Source of the DNA: Variovorax paradoxus
GTDB lineage: Bacteria > Pseudomonadota > Gammaproteobacteria > Burkholderiales > Burkholderiaceae_C
Assembly (NCBI RefSeq): GCF_018614955.1
Contig: NZ_JAGGNV010000002.1
Location: forward strand, 1-64,000
Reading direction: 5' to 3'
Length of the DNA stretch: 64,000 nucleotides
The notes under the pieces are model-generated. The model had not been told where the DNA came from, did no database searches, and saw only the letters and a list, made by a program, of their open reading frames with translations. Shown here one piece after another: positions 50,183 through 59,277 of this stretch (its first letter is position 1; each line of letters starts with the position of its first letter). Position numbers and translations under genes: made by a program.

Positions 50183-51562
50183 TCAGGGCCAGATCGGCGC
50201 GTGGCTGCCGGGTGGCATCGAGGGGCGCGCCCAGCCGGCCGGCGTACGCGCCAGCTGCGCGCTGTGGCGCATGGCGCGGAGTTCGCCGAAACCTGAGGGC
50301 GCACTTTCCAGCCAGGGCTCCCGGTCGGGCAGAGGCAACGCCAAGCCGCCGGGCACGCGTCCAAACCCGCGCAGCCAATGGCCGGTCTGCGCCAGCGAGA
50401 CCTGCACATGCCAGCTGCCGCCCTCCTGCTGCTGGCGCCACAACGCGGCCGCCGCGCCCATCGCGATCAGGTAGCCGCTCGCCTCGTCGAGGATCTGCAT
50501 CGGCAAAGGCCGCGGCTTGCCGTCGCCGGCTGCCTCGCCCTCGGCGTGGTTGAAGCCCATGGCGGTCTGCACCAGCGAATCGAAGCCGCGCCGTCCCGAC
50601 CAGGGACCCTGCGTTCCGTAGGCCGAGAGCGAGACGCAGACGATGCCGGGGCGCCGCGCCGCCACTTCTTCGGGACCGAAACCCAGCGCGGCCAGGCCGC
50701 CGGGCCGGTAACCCTGCACGAAGACGTGCGCGTCGCCCAGCAGGCGGCCAAGTGCGGCGCGTCCCGCTTCGCTGCGCAGATCCACATGGGCCGACAGCTT
50801 GCCGCGGCTGGTATCTGCGATGGCTTCGATGTTGGGCAGATGCGGCGAGTTGACCAGCATCACGTCGGCGCCATAAGCCGCGAGCGCGCGGCAGCCGACC
50901 GGCCCGGCGAGCACACGCGTGAGATCGAGGACGCGCAGTCCGGCAAATGGGCGGTCGTCCTCGTGCAGCGGCGGCAGCGCGAGCGGCGGCGCGTCGCCGA
51001 TGCGCTCGATGGAGAACAGGGGCTTCGCCGCCACCGCCCTGCCTTGCGGCGTGGCGTCCCACTCGTCGAAACGGCGCAAGGCCGCGACCACCAGCTTTCT
51101 CTCTGCGGCCGCCTGTTCGAAGTCCAGGGCGCGCCATGCGGCGGCGGCCCGCTCGGCATCGGCGCGCTCTGCCGTGGTCGGCTCCAGGCCGAGGAGCCGC
51201 AGCGCGCCGTCCCGGTGGTGCGCGAAGTTGGCATGCACGCGCACCCAGCCGTCGGCGCAGCGGTAGAGGCCGGAGAACGGATCCCATTGCGGCGGCACGC
51301 GACCGTCGATGCTGAACCAGGCCGTGCAGTCGAGTGCGGCATGCAGCATATCGACCGCGACCTGCTGGCGCGGCGCGCCACGCAGGTGGCCCAGCTCGCA
51401 GGCGGCGAGCGCGGCCGCGGCGATGGTGCTTTGGGCTGCAGTGCCGACGGCAAAGGACGAGGGCAGCACCGGATCGGCGCCGCTCAGTTGCACGAAGTCC
51501 ACCGCCTCGGCGGGCAGGCCGGCCTGCCGCCAGAGCCCCTGCAACGCGCCGCCGATCGTCAT
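50183..51562 (-). CDS. CaiB/BaiF-family CoA-transferase with rotated domain order
   Basis: This 459-residue protein is a class III CoA-transferase-like enzyme. The block that opens most CaiB/BaiF proteins ('FAGLRVLDLTRVLAGPVG') lies here at about residue 210, followed by 'GYRPGGLAALGFGPEE' and 'DSLVQTAMGFNHAEGE'. The N-terminal 200 residues ('QQVAVDMLHAALD', 'DPFSGLYRCADGWVRVH') look like the part that usually ends the family, so the halves appear rotated or duplicated. It starts 2 bp after scoB. CoA donor and acceptor are unknown. Confidence 0.75.
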   Translation of the reverse strand: MTIGGALQGLWRQAGLPAEAVDFVQLSGADPVLPSSFAVGTAAQSTIAAAALAACELGHLRGAPRQQVAVDMLHAALDCTAWFSIDGRVPPQWDPFSGLYRCADGWVRVHANFAHHRDGALRLLGLEPTTAERADAERAAAAWRALDFEQAAAERKLVVAALRRFDEWDATPQGRAVAAKPLFSIERIGDAPPLALPPLHEDDRPFAGLRVLDLTRVLAGPVGCRALAAYGADVMLVNSPHLPNIEAIADTSRGKLSAHVDLRSEAGRAALGRLLGDAHVFVQGYRPGGLAALGFGPEEVAARRPGIVCVSLSAYGTQGPWSGRRGFDSLVQTAMGFNHAEGEAAGDGKPRPLPMQILDEASGYLIAMGAAAALWRQQQEGGSWHVQVSLAQTGHWLRGFGRVPGGLALPLPDREPWLESAPSGFGELRAMRHSAQLARTPAGWARPSMPPGSHAPIWP

Positions 51563-51564
51563 CT

Positions 51565-52203
51565 TCAGTGCAGCAGCTTCACACCCGTCTTGGCCTGCAG
51601 CGCCTCGAACGTCACGCCATCGGCCAGCTCGATCACCTTGAGCCCCTCGTTCGTCACGTCCATCACGGCCAGGTCGGTGATGATGCGGTCGACCACGCCC
51701 ACGCCGGTCAGCGGCAAGGTGCACTGCTCGAGGATCTTGAGGTCCTCGGTGCCGTCCTTCTTCTTCGCCACGTGTTCCATCAGCACGATCACGCGCTTGA
51801 CGCCGGCCACCAGGTCCATCGCGCCGCCCATGCCCTTGACCATCTTGCCCGGGATCATCCAGTTGGCCAGGTCGCCCTTGGCGCTGACCTGCATGGCACC
51901 GAGGATCGACAGGTTGATCTTGCCGCCGCGGATCATCGCGAAGCTTTCGTGGCTGCCGAAGATGGCCGAGCCGGGGATGGTGGTCACGGTCTGCTTGCCG
52001 GCGTTGATCAGGTCGGCGTCGACCTGGTCCTCGGTCGGGAACGGGCCGATGCCCAGCATGCCGTTCTCGCTCTGCAGCCAGACTTCCTTGTCGCCGACGA
52101 AGTTGGCCACCAGCGTCGGAATGCCGATGCCGAGGTTGACGTAGAAGCCGTCCTCGAGTTCTTGCGCGGCGCGTGCCGCCATCTGGTCTTGGGTCCAGGG
52201 CAT
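51565..52203 (-). CDS. scoB: 3-oxoacid CoA-transferase subunit B
   Basis: This 212-residue protein is the B subunit of a class I CoA-transferase. '[17 protein letters not shown]' and '[12 protein letters not shown]' hold the catalytic glutamate (the E of SENG), which forms the CoA thioester. Succinyl-CoA:acetoacetate CoA-transferases have this exact layout. It is separated from scoA by one base and from the CaiB-type gene by two, so the three are one operon. Confidence 0.9.
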   Translation of the reverse strand: MPWTQDQMAARAAQELEDGFYVNLGIGIPTLVANFVGDKEVWLQSENGMLGIGPFPTEDQVDADLINAGKQTVTTIPGSAIFGSHESFAMIRGGKINLSILGAMQVSAKGDLANWMIPGKMVKGMGGAMDLVAGVKRVIVLMEHVAKKKDGTEDLKILEQCTLPLTGVGVVDRIITDLAVMDVTNEGLKVIELADGVTFEALQAKTGVKLLH

Positions 52204-52204
52204 G

Positions 52205-53020
52205 TCAGGCTCCTTTGTTGTTGATGTTGTTCTTGACCGGCTCCGGCACTTCGCTGCCGACCGCGGCCTGCGCGATTGCGGCCTGGGCTTCGACCTTGGC
52301 AGCGGCCGCATCGACCGGCGCCGCCGCGCTCACGGTGCGCTTCTCGATGCGCTTCTCGGGCTTGGCATTGAGCACGATGCGGTGCACGTAGATGCCCGGC
52401 AGGTGGATGTCGTCCGGCGCGAGCTCGCCGACTTCGACGATCTTCTCGACCTCGACGATGCAGACCTTGCCGGCCATCGCGGCGGCCGGGTTGAAGTTGC
52501 GCGCCGTGAGGCGGAAGCGCAGGTTGCCCGACTTGTCGGCCACGTCGGCCTTGACCAGCGCCACGTCGGGCACCAGCGAGCGTTCCATCACGTAGGTCTC
52601 GCCGTCGAACTCGCGCAGCTCCTTGCCCTCGGCCACCATCGTGCCGACGCCGGTCTTGGTGAAGAAGGCCGGAATGCCGGCGCCGCCGGCGCGCAGCTTC
52701 TCGGCCAGCGTGCCCTGCGGCGTGAACTCGAGCTCGAGTTCGCCAGCCAGGTACTGGCGCTCGAACTCCTTGTTCTCGCCCACGTAGCTCGCGATCATCT
52801 TCTTGATCTGGCGCGTGCCGAGCAGCTTGCCCAGGCCGAAGCCGTCGACGCCGGCGTTGTTGGAGATGCAGGTCAGGTTCTTGACGCCCGAATCGTGCAG
52901 CGCGTCGATCAGCGCCTCGGGAATGCCGCAGAGGCCGAAGCCGCCGACCGCGAGGGTCTGGCCGTCGGCCACGACGCCCTTGAGCGCTGCGTCGGCGGAG
53001 GGGTAGATCTTGTTGGCCAT
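52205..53020 (-). CDS. scoA: 3-oxoacid CoA-transferase subunit A
   Basis: This 271-residue protein is the A subunit: '[20 protein letters not shown]', '[17 protein letters not shown]' and '[18 protein letters not shown]'. It binds CoA together with the B subunit to move CoA between succinate and acetoacetate or a similar 3-oxoacid. The last about 40 residues form an Ala-rich tail absent from most homologues (usual length about 230). The start at 53020 follows a spacer with a perfect operator shared with the PAS-LuxR regulator. Confidence 0.9.
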   Translation of the reverse strand: MANKIYPSADAALKGVVADGQTLAVGGFGLCGIPEALIDALHDSGVKNLTCISNNAGVDGFGLGKLLGTRQIKKMIASYVGENKEFERQYLAGELELEFTPQGTLAEKLRAGGAGIPAFFTKTGVGTMVAEGKELREFDGETYVMERSLVPDVALVKADVADKSGNLRFRLTARNFNPAAAMAGKVCIVEVEKIVEVGELAPDDIHLPGIYVHRIVLNAKPEKRIEKRTVSAAAPVDAAAAKVEAQAAIAQAAVGSEVPEPVKNNINNKGA

Positions 53021-53060
53021 GGTTCCTCGTTCGGAAATGGTTGATGAAGCGCCTGAGACG

Positions 53061-53086
53061 ATACTACGTACAGGCATACGTAGTAT
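53061..53086. promoter_or_regulatory. Perfect operator between scoA and the PAS-LuxR gene
   Basis: ATACTACGTA-N6-TACGTAGTAT is a perfect 10-bp inverted repeat with a CAGGCA centre. It lies 41 bp before scoA and 7 bp before the PAS-LuxR start. Position over the start of the regulator gene suggests autorepression, or activation of scoAB. The core TACGTA is a natural target for a dimeric LuxR-type HTH. Confidence 0.82.
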
Positions 53087-53092
53087 TTCGTA

Positions 53093-53680
53093 ATGGACAC
53101 ACCCGACACTCTTTTGCACGAGATCGACTACCGGCTCGCCTTCGAGCAGGCACCGGTGGGCATGGTGCTGTCGCGCCACCGCATCATCATCGACTGCAAT
53201 GCGCGCCTGTGCGAGATGTTCGGCACCACGCCAGACGAACTGATCGGCGAATCGTTTCGCGTGCTCTACCCGAGCGTCGCCGAATTCGAGCGCATCGGCA
53301 AGCGCATGGAGCCGATTCTCAACGCGAGCGGCCGCTATGCCGACAACCGCATGATGAGAAGGGTCGGCAGCCTGCACGGCGTCTTCGCGGGCGAGACCTT
53401 CTGGTGCCACGTGAGCGGCCAGGCGCTCAACCGCGCGGCCCCGCACGAGGCCGGCATCTGGGCCTTCGAGGACCTGGGCTCGCGACGCTCGGCGAAGGCC
53501 GAGCTCACTCCGCGCGAACGCGAGGTGGCCGCCCAGGTGATGCAGGGCTCGACCTCGAAGGAAATCGGCAAGGCGCTCGGCATCAGCCACCGCACGGTCG
53601 AGATCCACCGCGCGCGGCTGATGCGCAAGTACGCGGCGGCGACCACGGCGGAACTGGTGCAGAAGCTCATCGCAGGCTAA
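53093..53680 (+). CDS. PAS-domain LuxR-type regulator
   Basis: This 195-residue protein combines an N-terminal PAS domain (about 10-125; 'AFEQAPVGMVLSRHRIIIDCN', 'RLCEMFGTTPDELIGES' in two parts) with a LuxR HTH at 135-190 ('LTPREREVAAQVMQGSTSKEIGK', 'ALGISHRTVEIHRARLMRKY'). It has no receiver domain, so a small molecule or redox state is probably sensed by the PAS fold. Its start lies 7 bp from a perfect inverted repeat in the spacer to scoA, so control of the scoAB-CaiB operon is very likely. Confidence 0.88.
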   Translation: MDTPDTLLHEIDYRLAFEQAPVGMVLSRHRIIIDCNARLCEMFGTTPDELIGESFRVLYPSVAEFERIGKRMEPILNASGRYADNRMMRRVGSLHGVFAGETFWCHVSGQALNRAAPHEAGIWAFEDLGSRRSAKAELTPREREVAAQVMQGSTSKEIGKALGISHRTVEIHRARLMRKYAAATTAELVQKLIAG

Positions 53681-53705
53681 GCCAGCTGCGGCACGATCCG
53701 AAACC

Positions 53706-54779
53706 ATGTCTTCGCCTCCCGACCCCGGCAAGCCGCACCATCGCGCGCGCGGCTTCCAGAACAACTACATCGAGTTCCAGCCCAAGAGCCTCGCCGAGCT
53801 GCTGCGATGGCGCCGCGAGGCCGCGCGCGCCGGCCTGCCCCGCCCGCCGCTCGCGCCCATCCCGCGGGTGGCGCCCGATCTGTCGTGGCTGCACGCCAAT
53901 GCACAGGCCGGCGCACGGATGGCGCCAGCCCTCACCTGGATCGGTCATTCGACCGTCATGGCCCAGCTGGGCGGCCTCACGCTCTTGACCGACCCGATGT
54001 TCTCCGAGCGCGCCTCGCCCGTGCAGTTCGCGGGGCCGCGGCGCCATGTGCCGCCCGGCATCGCGCTGCGCGCGCTGCCGCATGTGGACCTGGTGCTGGT
54101 CTCGCACAACCACTACGACCATCTCGATGCCGCCTCGGTGAGCGCGCTGAACCGGCAGCCCGGCGGCCCGCCGCTCTTCGTCGTGCCGCTGGGCCTCGAG
54201 CCATGGTTCAGGGCGCAGGCCATCCGGCATGTCGTGGAGCTGGATTGGTGGGACAGCCACCGCATCGCGACACCGCAGGGCGATGCCGAGCTCGTGCTGG
54301 TCCCGGCGCAGCACTGGTCCTCGCGCGGCCCGCGCGATGCACTGGCCACCCTGTGGGGCGGCTTCGCCGTGCTCGCGCCGGACTGCCATCTGCTCTTTGC
54401 CGGCGACACCGGCTACTCGCGCGACTTCAGCGACATCCGCCGCCACTTCGAAAGCCGGCAGACGGCAGAACGAGGCGGCGGCTTCGACATCGCCCTGCTG
54501 CCCATCGGCGCCTACGCGCCGCGCTGGTTCATGAGCGCGCAGCATGTGAACGTCGAGGAGGCGCTGCAGATCCACGACGACCTCGGCGCCAAGCGCTCGC
54601 TCGGCGTGCACTGGGGTACCTTCAAGCTGACGGACGAGCCGCTGGACGAGCCGCCGCGGAAGCTGGTCGAATTGCGCCAGGCGCGCGGCATGCCGGAGGA
54701 CGAATTCTTCGTGATGGCGATCGGCGAGACGAGAAGGCTCGCACCTCGCGCCTTGCCGATGAAGGAGACCCGACGATGA
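53706..54779 (+). CDS. MBL-fold metal hydrolase (NAPE-PLD/UlaG-like)
   Basis: This 357-residue protein has the metallo-beta-lactamase metal motif 'SHNHYDHLD' with later ligands in 'VPAQHWSSRG', 'FAGDTGYS' and 'GVHWGTF'. The opening 'FQNNYIEFQPKSLAELLRWR' and the overall order match the NAPE-PLD/UlaG-like branch, which hydrolyses phosphodiesters or lactones. It lies 25 bp after the PAS-LuxR gene and overlaps the next gene by four bases. The substrate is unknown; phospholipid-type phosphodiesters are one option. Confidence 0.85.
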   Translation: MSSPPDPGKPHHRARGFQNNYIEFQPKSLAELLRWRREAARAGLPRPPLAPIPRVAPDLSWLHANAQAGARMAPALTWIGHSTVMAQLGGLTLLTDPMFSERASPVQFAGPRRHVPPGIALRALPHVDLVLVSHNHYDHLDAASVSALNRQPGGPPLFVVPLGLEPWFRAQAIRHVVELDWWDSHRIATPQGDAELVLVPAQHWSSRGPRDALATLWGGFAVLAPDCHLLFAGDTGYSRDFSDIRRHFESRQTAERGGGFDIALLPIGAYAPRWFMSAQHVNVEEALQIHDDLGAKRSLGVHWGTFKLTDEPLDEPPRKLVELRQARGMPEDEFFVMAIGETRRLAPRALPMKETRR

Positions 54780-56410
54780 CGAGGCCCTCGCGCGCCGCCG
54801 GCTGCATTCTTGCGGCCTTCGTTGGACTGGCCGGATGCACGCTGAACAACGCGCCGCCGCGCGAAGCCCGCGCCGCGCCGCCGCCCACCGACTGCACGGC
54901 GCGCGTCGGTGCCGACCGCAATGCCGAGCTGCCCGGCTACCGCCTGCCGCGCGCGGCCGGCAGCACGGTCTGCATTCCCTTGTTGTTGACCGCCAACCGC
55001 CCGCCGGCGGACTACGCAGGCCGCGATTTCCACGTCGACGAATTCACCGATGCCAAGCTCAGGGCGCGCTGGAGCGCCTGCAAGGCCGATGCCGCCTGCT
55101 TCCGCCGCATCGATGCGCAGATGCAGCGCTGGCTGCCGCCCAACAAGGAGCGCGCGACGCGCTCGACCGGCGTGGTCGATCCCTCGGGCCGGATCGATCC
55201 CGATGGCGAGGTCGACCTGCGGCAGATCCGGCGACCGGCCTTCTTCGCCAAGGCGCCGTACAACGAATCGATCGCCGAGGCCGAGCTGCGCACCTACACC
55301 GTCGAATTCAGCGCGCCGCGCGACAGCTTCGAGCGCATCGCACTGAAGATGCAGGACACGATCAAGCTGCGCGGCTGGTACCTCGAAGGCACGGGCGTGG
55401 ACGACGGCAAGGGCGGCAAGCTGCGCGCGCTGGTCATCATGGCCAGTGGTGGCAGCGGCCAGCTCACCGCGATCCAGCATCCGGATGAAAAGCCTTACCG
55501 CATCGATCCGGCCACCGGCAAGACTGTGGGCCTCGCCTTCCCCAACGCCACCACCGAGAGCATGGGCCAGCGCTGGTGGCGCGAGAACCTGCATGCGCTG
55601 AACGCCGCCGGCTTCGACGTGTTGAGCTACGACCGGCGCGGCGAAGGGCTCTCGGGCGGCTTCAGCGACACCCACACCCTCGAACAAGGGGAGGACGTCT
55701 TCCGTGTGCTCGAACAGCTCGAGAGCGGCCGCGGCATGCGCATGCTGACGCCCACTGGGCAGCTGCTCGAAGGCGACGCGGCCGGCGGCCGCCTGCTCGC
55801 GGGCATGAAAGCCGACTGGATCCCGATCATCCTCGGCGGCTATTCGCGCGGCTCGATGTCCACTGCCTGGGCCATGACGAAGAACTTCGCCGAGTCGTGC
55901 AGCTACGACATGCCGAGCGTGCGCTGCGCGCCGCCGAAAGGACTGAAGAACATCAAGGGCGCGATCCTGCTTGCCTCCTTCGCGAGCGGTGCGGGCTATG
56001 TGCCGGCATCGCCCGACCTGGCCGATCGCAACCTTTTCGCGGCCGGCATGGCGGCCGAGCACCACATCGTCTTCTACCCGAGCTCGGCGACGCTCGCGGG
56101 CATGGACCGCTGGCCGGCGGCCTTCTTCGGCAAGGGACTGTGGGACCGCGCCGAGAGCGTCGAAGGCACGATCGCCGCCTACGACCGTGTTCGCGGCCCG
56201 AAGGAGATCGTGGTGGCCCGGGGACCGCATTCGATGGAGACCTGGGCGCCGGCCGACCTAGTCTACATGCAGCACCGAATGGTGGCCTTCGCGAAACGCG
56301 TGGTCACCGGCGGCGAGCGCGTGCCCGATGCCAAGCCGTGGTCCGATCTCAAGTCGCTGGTCGCGACCACGCCCGATTCGTGGGAGCCTTCCTCGTTGCC
56401 GGCGCGCTAG
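54776..56410 (+). CDS. Alpha/beta hydrolase lipoprotein
   Basis: This 544-residue protein has a signal with lipobox 'VGLAGCTLN' (Cys near residue 21), and later an alpha/beta-hydrolase core with the nucleophile elbow 'LGGYSRGSMST' and 'VLSYDRRGEGLSGG'. The catalytic histidine is probably in 'RGPHSMETW'. Large, secreted hydrolases of this kind are poorly described. It is co-translated with the MBL hydrolase, so both may act on the same lipid or ester. Its end overlaps the convergent nitroreductase gene by four bases. Confidence 0.78.
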   Translation: MTRPSRAAGCILAAFVGLAGCTLNNAPPREARAAPPPTDCTARVGADRNAELPGYRLPRAAGSTVCIPLLLTANRPPADYAGRDFHVDEFTDAKLRARWSACKADAACFRRIDAQMQRWLPPNKERATRSTGVVDPSGRIDPDGEVDLRQIRRPAFFAKAPYNESIAEAELRTYTVEFSAPRDSFERIALKMQDTIKLRGWYLEGTGVDDGKGGKLRALVIMASGGSGQLTAIQHPDEKPYRIDPATGKTVGLAFPNATTESMGQRWWRENLHALNAAGFDVLSYDRRGEGLSGGFSDTHTLEQGEDVFRVLEQLESGRGMRMLTPTGQLLEGDAAGGRLLAGMKADWIPIILGGYSRGSMSTAWAMTKNFAESCSYDMPSVRCAPPKGLKNIKGAILLASFASGAGYVPASPDLADRNLFAAGMAAEHHIVFYPSSATLAGMDRWPAAFFGKGLWDRAESVEGTIAAYDRVRGPKEIVVARGPHSMETWAPADLVYMQHRMVAFAKRVVTGGERVPDAKPWSDLKSLVATTPDSWEPSSLPAR

Positions 56411-57129
56411 CCTCGCGCGTCGAAGCCCCAGAAGACCGAGAAATTCTCGACTGGCTCTCTCGGCATCCCCAGATCGTTCACAGCCGCATCGGTGTCCGCG
56501 TAGCCCAGCGACATGCCGCACACGATCGACTGCGTGGACGGCAGGCGAAGGAACTCCGAAATGAGCGGCTCGTAGCGCACGAACGAAACCTGCGGGCAGG
56601 TATCGAGGCCCCTGGCCTTGGCGGCGATCATCAGCGTCTGCAGGAACATGCCGCAATCCGCCCAGCTGTGCTTCGTCAGGCGGCTGTCGATGGTGAAGAT
56701 GAGCCCGACCGGCGCATCGAAGAAGCAGAGGTTGCGCCCCGATTGCCGGTTTCGAGCCGGCGCATCGTTGCGATCGATCCCCAGCGCCGCGTAGTACCGG
56801 GCGCCGAAGTCGGTCTGCCGCGATGCGCAGGCGGCCGGCAGATCGTCCGGGAAGTGCCGCGAAGGCGGCAGCTCATTGCGCTCATGAGACAGCGCCAGCG
56901 CCTCGCTCAGCTGGCGCTTGGACTCGCCTGCCAGGACATGGACCGACCAGGGTTGCGTGTTCGAGTTGCTCGGCGCGCAACGCGCGACGTCGAGGATCTC
57001 CGCCACCTCGGACTTCGGAACCGGCGTCGGACGAAAGGCGCGGACCGTCCGGCGCGATCGGATCAAGGCGTCCACGACGCTGCATACGGTGGACCCTTCC
57101 GCCACCACGGGACGATCTGCGTTCATCAT
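56407..57129 (-). CDS. Nitroreductase, PnbA-like candidate
   Basis: This 240-residue FMN enzyme has the nitroreductase opening 'LIRSRRTVRAFRPTPVP', 'CAPSNSNTQPWSVHVL' and a C-terminal 'GMSLGYADTDAAVN' for FMN/NAD(P)H. It follows a LysR gene on the same strand by 55 bp. Divergently, a Bug receptor and a DUF4863 (4-hydroxylaminobenzoate-lyase-like) gene are present. Reduction of 4-nitrobenzoate to the hydroxylamine by PnbA precedes that lyase in Pseudomonas, so an analogous role is plausible. Substrate not shown by sequence. The start is ATG 57129 or the next ATG at 57126. Confidence 0.82.
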   Translation of the reverse strand: MMNADRPVVAEGSTVCSVVDALIRSRRTVRAFRPTPVPKSEVAEILDVARCAPSNSNTQPWSVHVLAGESKRQLSEALALSHERNELPPSRHFPDDLPAACASRQTDFGARYYAALGIDRNDAPARNRQSGRNLCFFDAPVGLIFTIDSRLTKHSWADCGMFLQTLMIAAKARGLDTCPQVSFVRYEPLISEFLRLPSTQSIVCGMSLGYADTDAAVNDLGMPREPVENFSVFWGFDARG

Positions 57130-57184
57130 GCCGCGATGTTGCCCCAGCGCGTGTTCGCCATCCAGTGAACATTGAGCAAGAGCG

Positions 57185-58189
57185 TCATGCACGAAACGAA
57201 AGATCCTGAGCGCCCGCGAGATCGACGAGCTGCTCCCTGAGCCAAAGATGCGCGGGATCGTGTTCGTCCCGCCGGTGCCACAGGGCGCGCACAGTGGCAT
57301 GCTGCGCCGCGTAGGGCAAGGGCTTGGCCAACAGGTCGCGCCGCGTGAGAAAGGCCTGCGCCAAAGGCGCCGGCACGATGGAGATCATGTCGCTGCCCAG
57401 CAGAAGATCGGGCACGGCCAGCGAATGCGGCACCGTGATCCGGTAGTGGGGGCGCTTCCCGGCCGCCGCCAATGCATCCTCCAGCGCCGAACGATCGAAC
57501 ATCTCCGACTGGCGCGCCAATCCGCGCTCGACGATGTAGCCGCTGACCGCCCCTTCCTCCTGGCCGCCGAGCGACACCGTCAGCAGCGGAAACGCGGCCA
57601 GGTCCTCGATCCGCGGCTTGCGGCGCGCGAGCGGATGGCCTTTGCGGAACACGAGCACGTCCTGCTGGATCCACAGCCGCGCGCTCTGGAACCGGCCCGG
57701 AACGTCGGCGAAGATGCCCAGCGCGATGTCGATGCGCCCGACGTCGATCTGCTCGGCCAGGTCGAGCCGCGTCGCCGGCCGCACGATGAGATCGGACGAC
57801 GGCGCCGCATCGCCCATGCGGCGCGCCAGCTTGGTCAGCAGGACCGAGGTGACGTAGTCGTTGGCCGCCACCACGAACCTGCGCGTGGTCGTCGCCGGCT
57901 CGAAAGGCTGGACGCCCAGCGTGTCGTGGATGGCGCGCACGGCTTCGCGCAGCGGCGTCGCCATGGCGAGGGCACGCGCCGTGGGCTCCATGCCCTTGGC
58001 CGTGCGCACGAACAATTCGTCCTGCAAGGCCTCGCGCAGGCGCGACAAGGCATGGCTGATCGCCGACTGGCTGAGGTGCAGCCGCTTGCCGGCGCGAAGA
58101 AGGTTCCGGTCCTCGAAGACGGCGTCGAACACGCGCAGGAGATTCAGGTCGATGCGCTTGGGACTCAGCGGTGCCTGGGTTCTTTTCAT
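57185..58189 (-). CDS. LysR-family regulator of the nitroaromatic-like module
   Basis: This 334-residue LysR protein has its HTH at about 14-72 ('IDLNLLRVFDAVFEDRNLLRAG', 'HLSQSAISHALSRLREAL'). It belongs to the NodD/NahR/LinR-like branch, whose members often regulate aromatic degradation. It is first in a unit with the nitroreductase gene and divergent from the Bug gene, with TTGCA-type dyads in the spacer. This fits control in both directions. Confidence 0.87.
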   Translation of the reverse strand: MKRTQAPLSPKRIDLNLLRVFDAVFEDRNLLRAGKRLHLSQSAISHALSRLREALQDELFVRTAKGMEPTARALAMATPLREAVRAIHDTLGVQPFEPATTTRRFVVAANDYVTSVLLTKLARRMGDAAPSSDLIVRPATRLDLAEQIDVGRIDIALGIFADVPGRFQSARLWIQQDVLVFRKGHPLARRKPRIEDLAAFPLLTVSLGGQEEGAVSGYIVERGLARQSEMFDRSALEDALAAAGKRPHYRITVPHSLAVPDLLLGSDMISIVPAPLAQAFLTRRDLLAKPLPYAAQHATVRALWHRRDEHDPAHLWLREQLVDLAGAQDLSFRA

Positions 58190-58191
58190 CT

Positions 58192-58204
58192 TGCACCTCG
58201 TGCA
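58192..58204. promoter_or_regulatory. LysR-type dyad before the Bug/LysR divergent pair
   Basis: TGCAC-CTC-GTGCA is a perfect 5+3+5 dyad 3 bp from the LysR start, and further TTGCA/TGCAA half-sites follow in the 95-bp spacer (for example near 58213 and 58255). This clustering fits a LysR autoregulatory and activation region. Confidence 0.55.
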
Positions 58205-58284
58205 TTTTCCTGTTGCAGATTCATCGCTTCCGATGTCGAAGCCGCGGTGGCAATGTGCAACCTCGCATCACACGGAGCACCACG

Positions 58285-59277
58285 ATGACCGATCTTTCCA
58301 GACGAAGTTTCGCCAAGTATGTGTCCTGCCTCGCGCCGGCCCTGGCCGGCATTCCGGCACTGACACACGCACAAGCCGACGGCGGCGTCGGCCGCATCGT
58401 CGTCGGCTATCCGCCCGGCGGCACGCTGGACCAGACCGCGCGCCGTCTTGCGGAGGCATGGAAGGCGCAGAACCGCGCCTACGTCGTCGACAACCGGCCG
58501 GGCGCCGCCGGAAGAATCGCGAACGGCCAGCTCAAGCGCGAGCGCGCCGACGGCAGCGTGGTCTTGTGCACTCACACCTCGGCCATGACGATCTACCCGC
58601 ACGTGTACGCCAAGCTTTCCTACGATCCGGTCAAGGACCTGCGACCCGTTGCCTTGCTCGCGTCCGCAACCTGCGTGCTCGCGATCAGCAGCGCGCTGCC
58701 GTCCGAGATCAGGACGCTTGCCGACTATGTTCGCTGGCTGAAGGCCCACGACATCGGGCGCACCTACGCATCGCCCGCCGCCGGATCGCTGGCGCAGTTC
58801 CTGGGCTATCGCTTTTCGCAGGCCGCAGGCGTGCCGCTCACGCATGTGGCCTATCGCGGTTCTGCGCCCGCCATGCAGGACCTGCTCGGCGGACAGGTTC
58901 CGGCCTACCTCGGCTTCGTCGGCGATTTCCTGCAGTACCTCGGCAGCGGCAAGGTCCGCCTTCTGGCCGTGACGGGCGAGCGGCGTTCGCGCTTTCTCAA
59001 GGACGTGCCCACCTTCGCCGAGCAGGGTTTCGGCACGGTGGCGGGCCTGGAAAGCTACGGTGTCTTCGCGCCGGCTTCGACACCCGAAGCGACGGTGGCG
59101 GCGCTGGCCGCGGCAACGCAGGCGGCATCCCGCGACAAGGCGCTGGCCGGTGGCCTGGAGCAGATCGGGCTCGAAGCGACCTACCTCGGTTCGGCCGAGT
59201 ACGCGCGGCTCATCGCGGCCGAGCGGGAGCGATGGAAGCCCGTCGTCGAGGCCTCCGGTTTCAAGGCGGACGAGTGA
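58285..59277 (+). CDS. Bug/TctC-family periplasmic solute receptor
   Basis: This 330-residue receptor has a Tat/Sec-like signal ('SRRSFAKYVSCLAPALAGIPAL') and the Bug signature 'RIVVGYPPGGTLDQTARR' followed by 'YVVDNRPGAAGRIANG'. GGAG precedes the ATG at 58285. It overlaps the DUF4863 gene (TGATG), so the two are co-translated. Context suggests a nitro- or amino-aromatic acid as ligand. It is the fifth Bug gene in the window and the only one joined to a lyase gene. Confidence 0.88.
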   Translation: MTDLSRRSFAKYVSCLAPALAGIPALTHAQADGGVGRIVVGYPPGGTLDQTARRLAEAWKAQNRAYVVDNRPGAAGRIANGQLKRERADGSVVLCTHTSAMTIYPHVYAKLSYDPVKDLRPVALLASATCVLAISSALPSEIRTLADYVRWLKAHDIGRTYASPAAGSLAQFLGYRFSQAAGVPLTHVAYRGSAPAMQDLLGGQVPAYLGFVGDFLQYLGSGKVRLLAVTGERRSRFLKDVPTFAEQGFGTVAGLESYGVFAPASTPEATVAALAAATQAASRDKALAGGLEQIGLEATYLGSAEYARLIAAERERWKPVVEASGFKADE

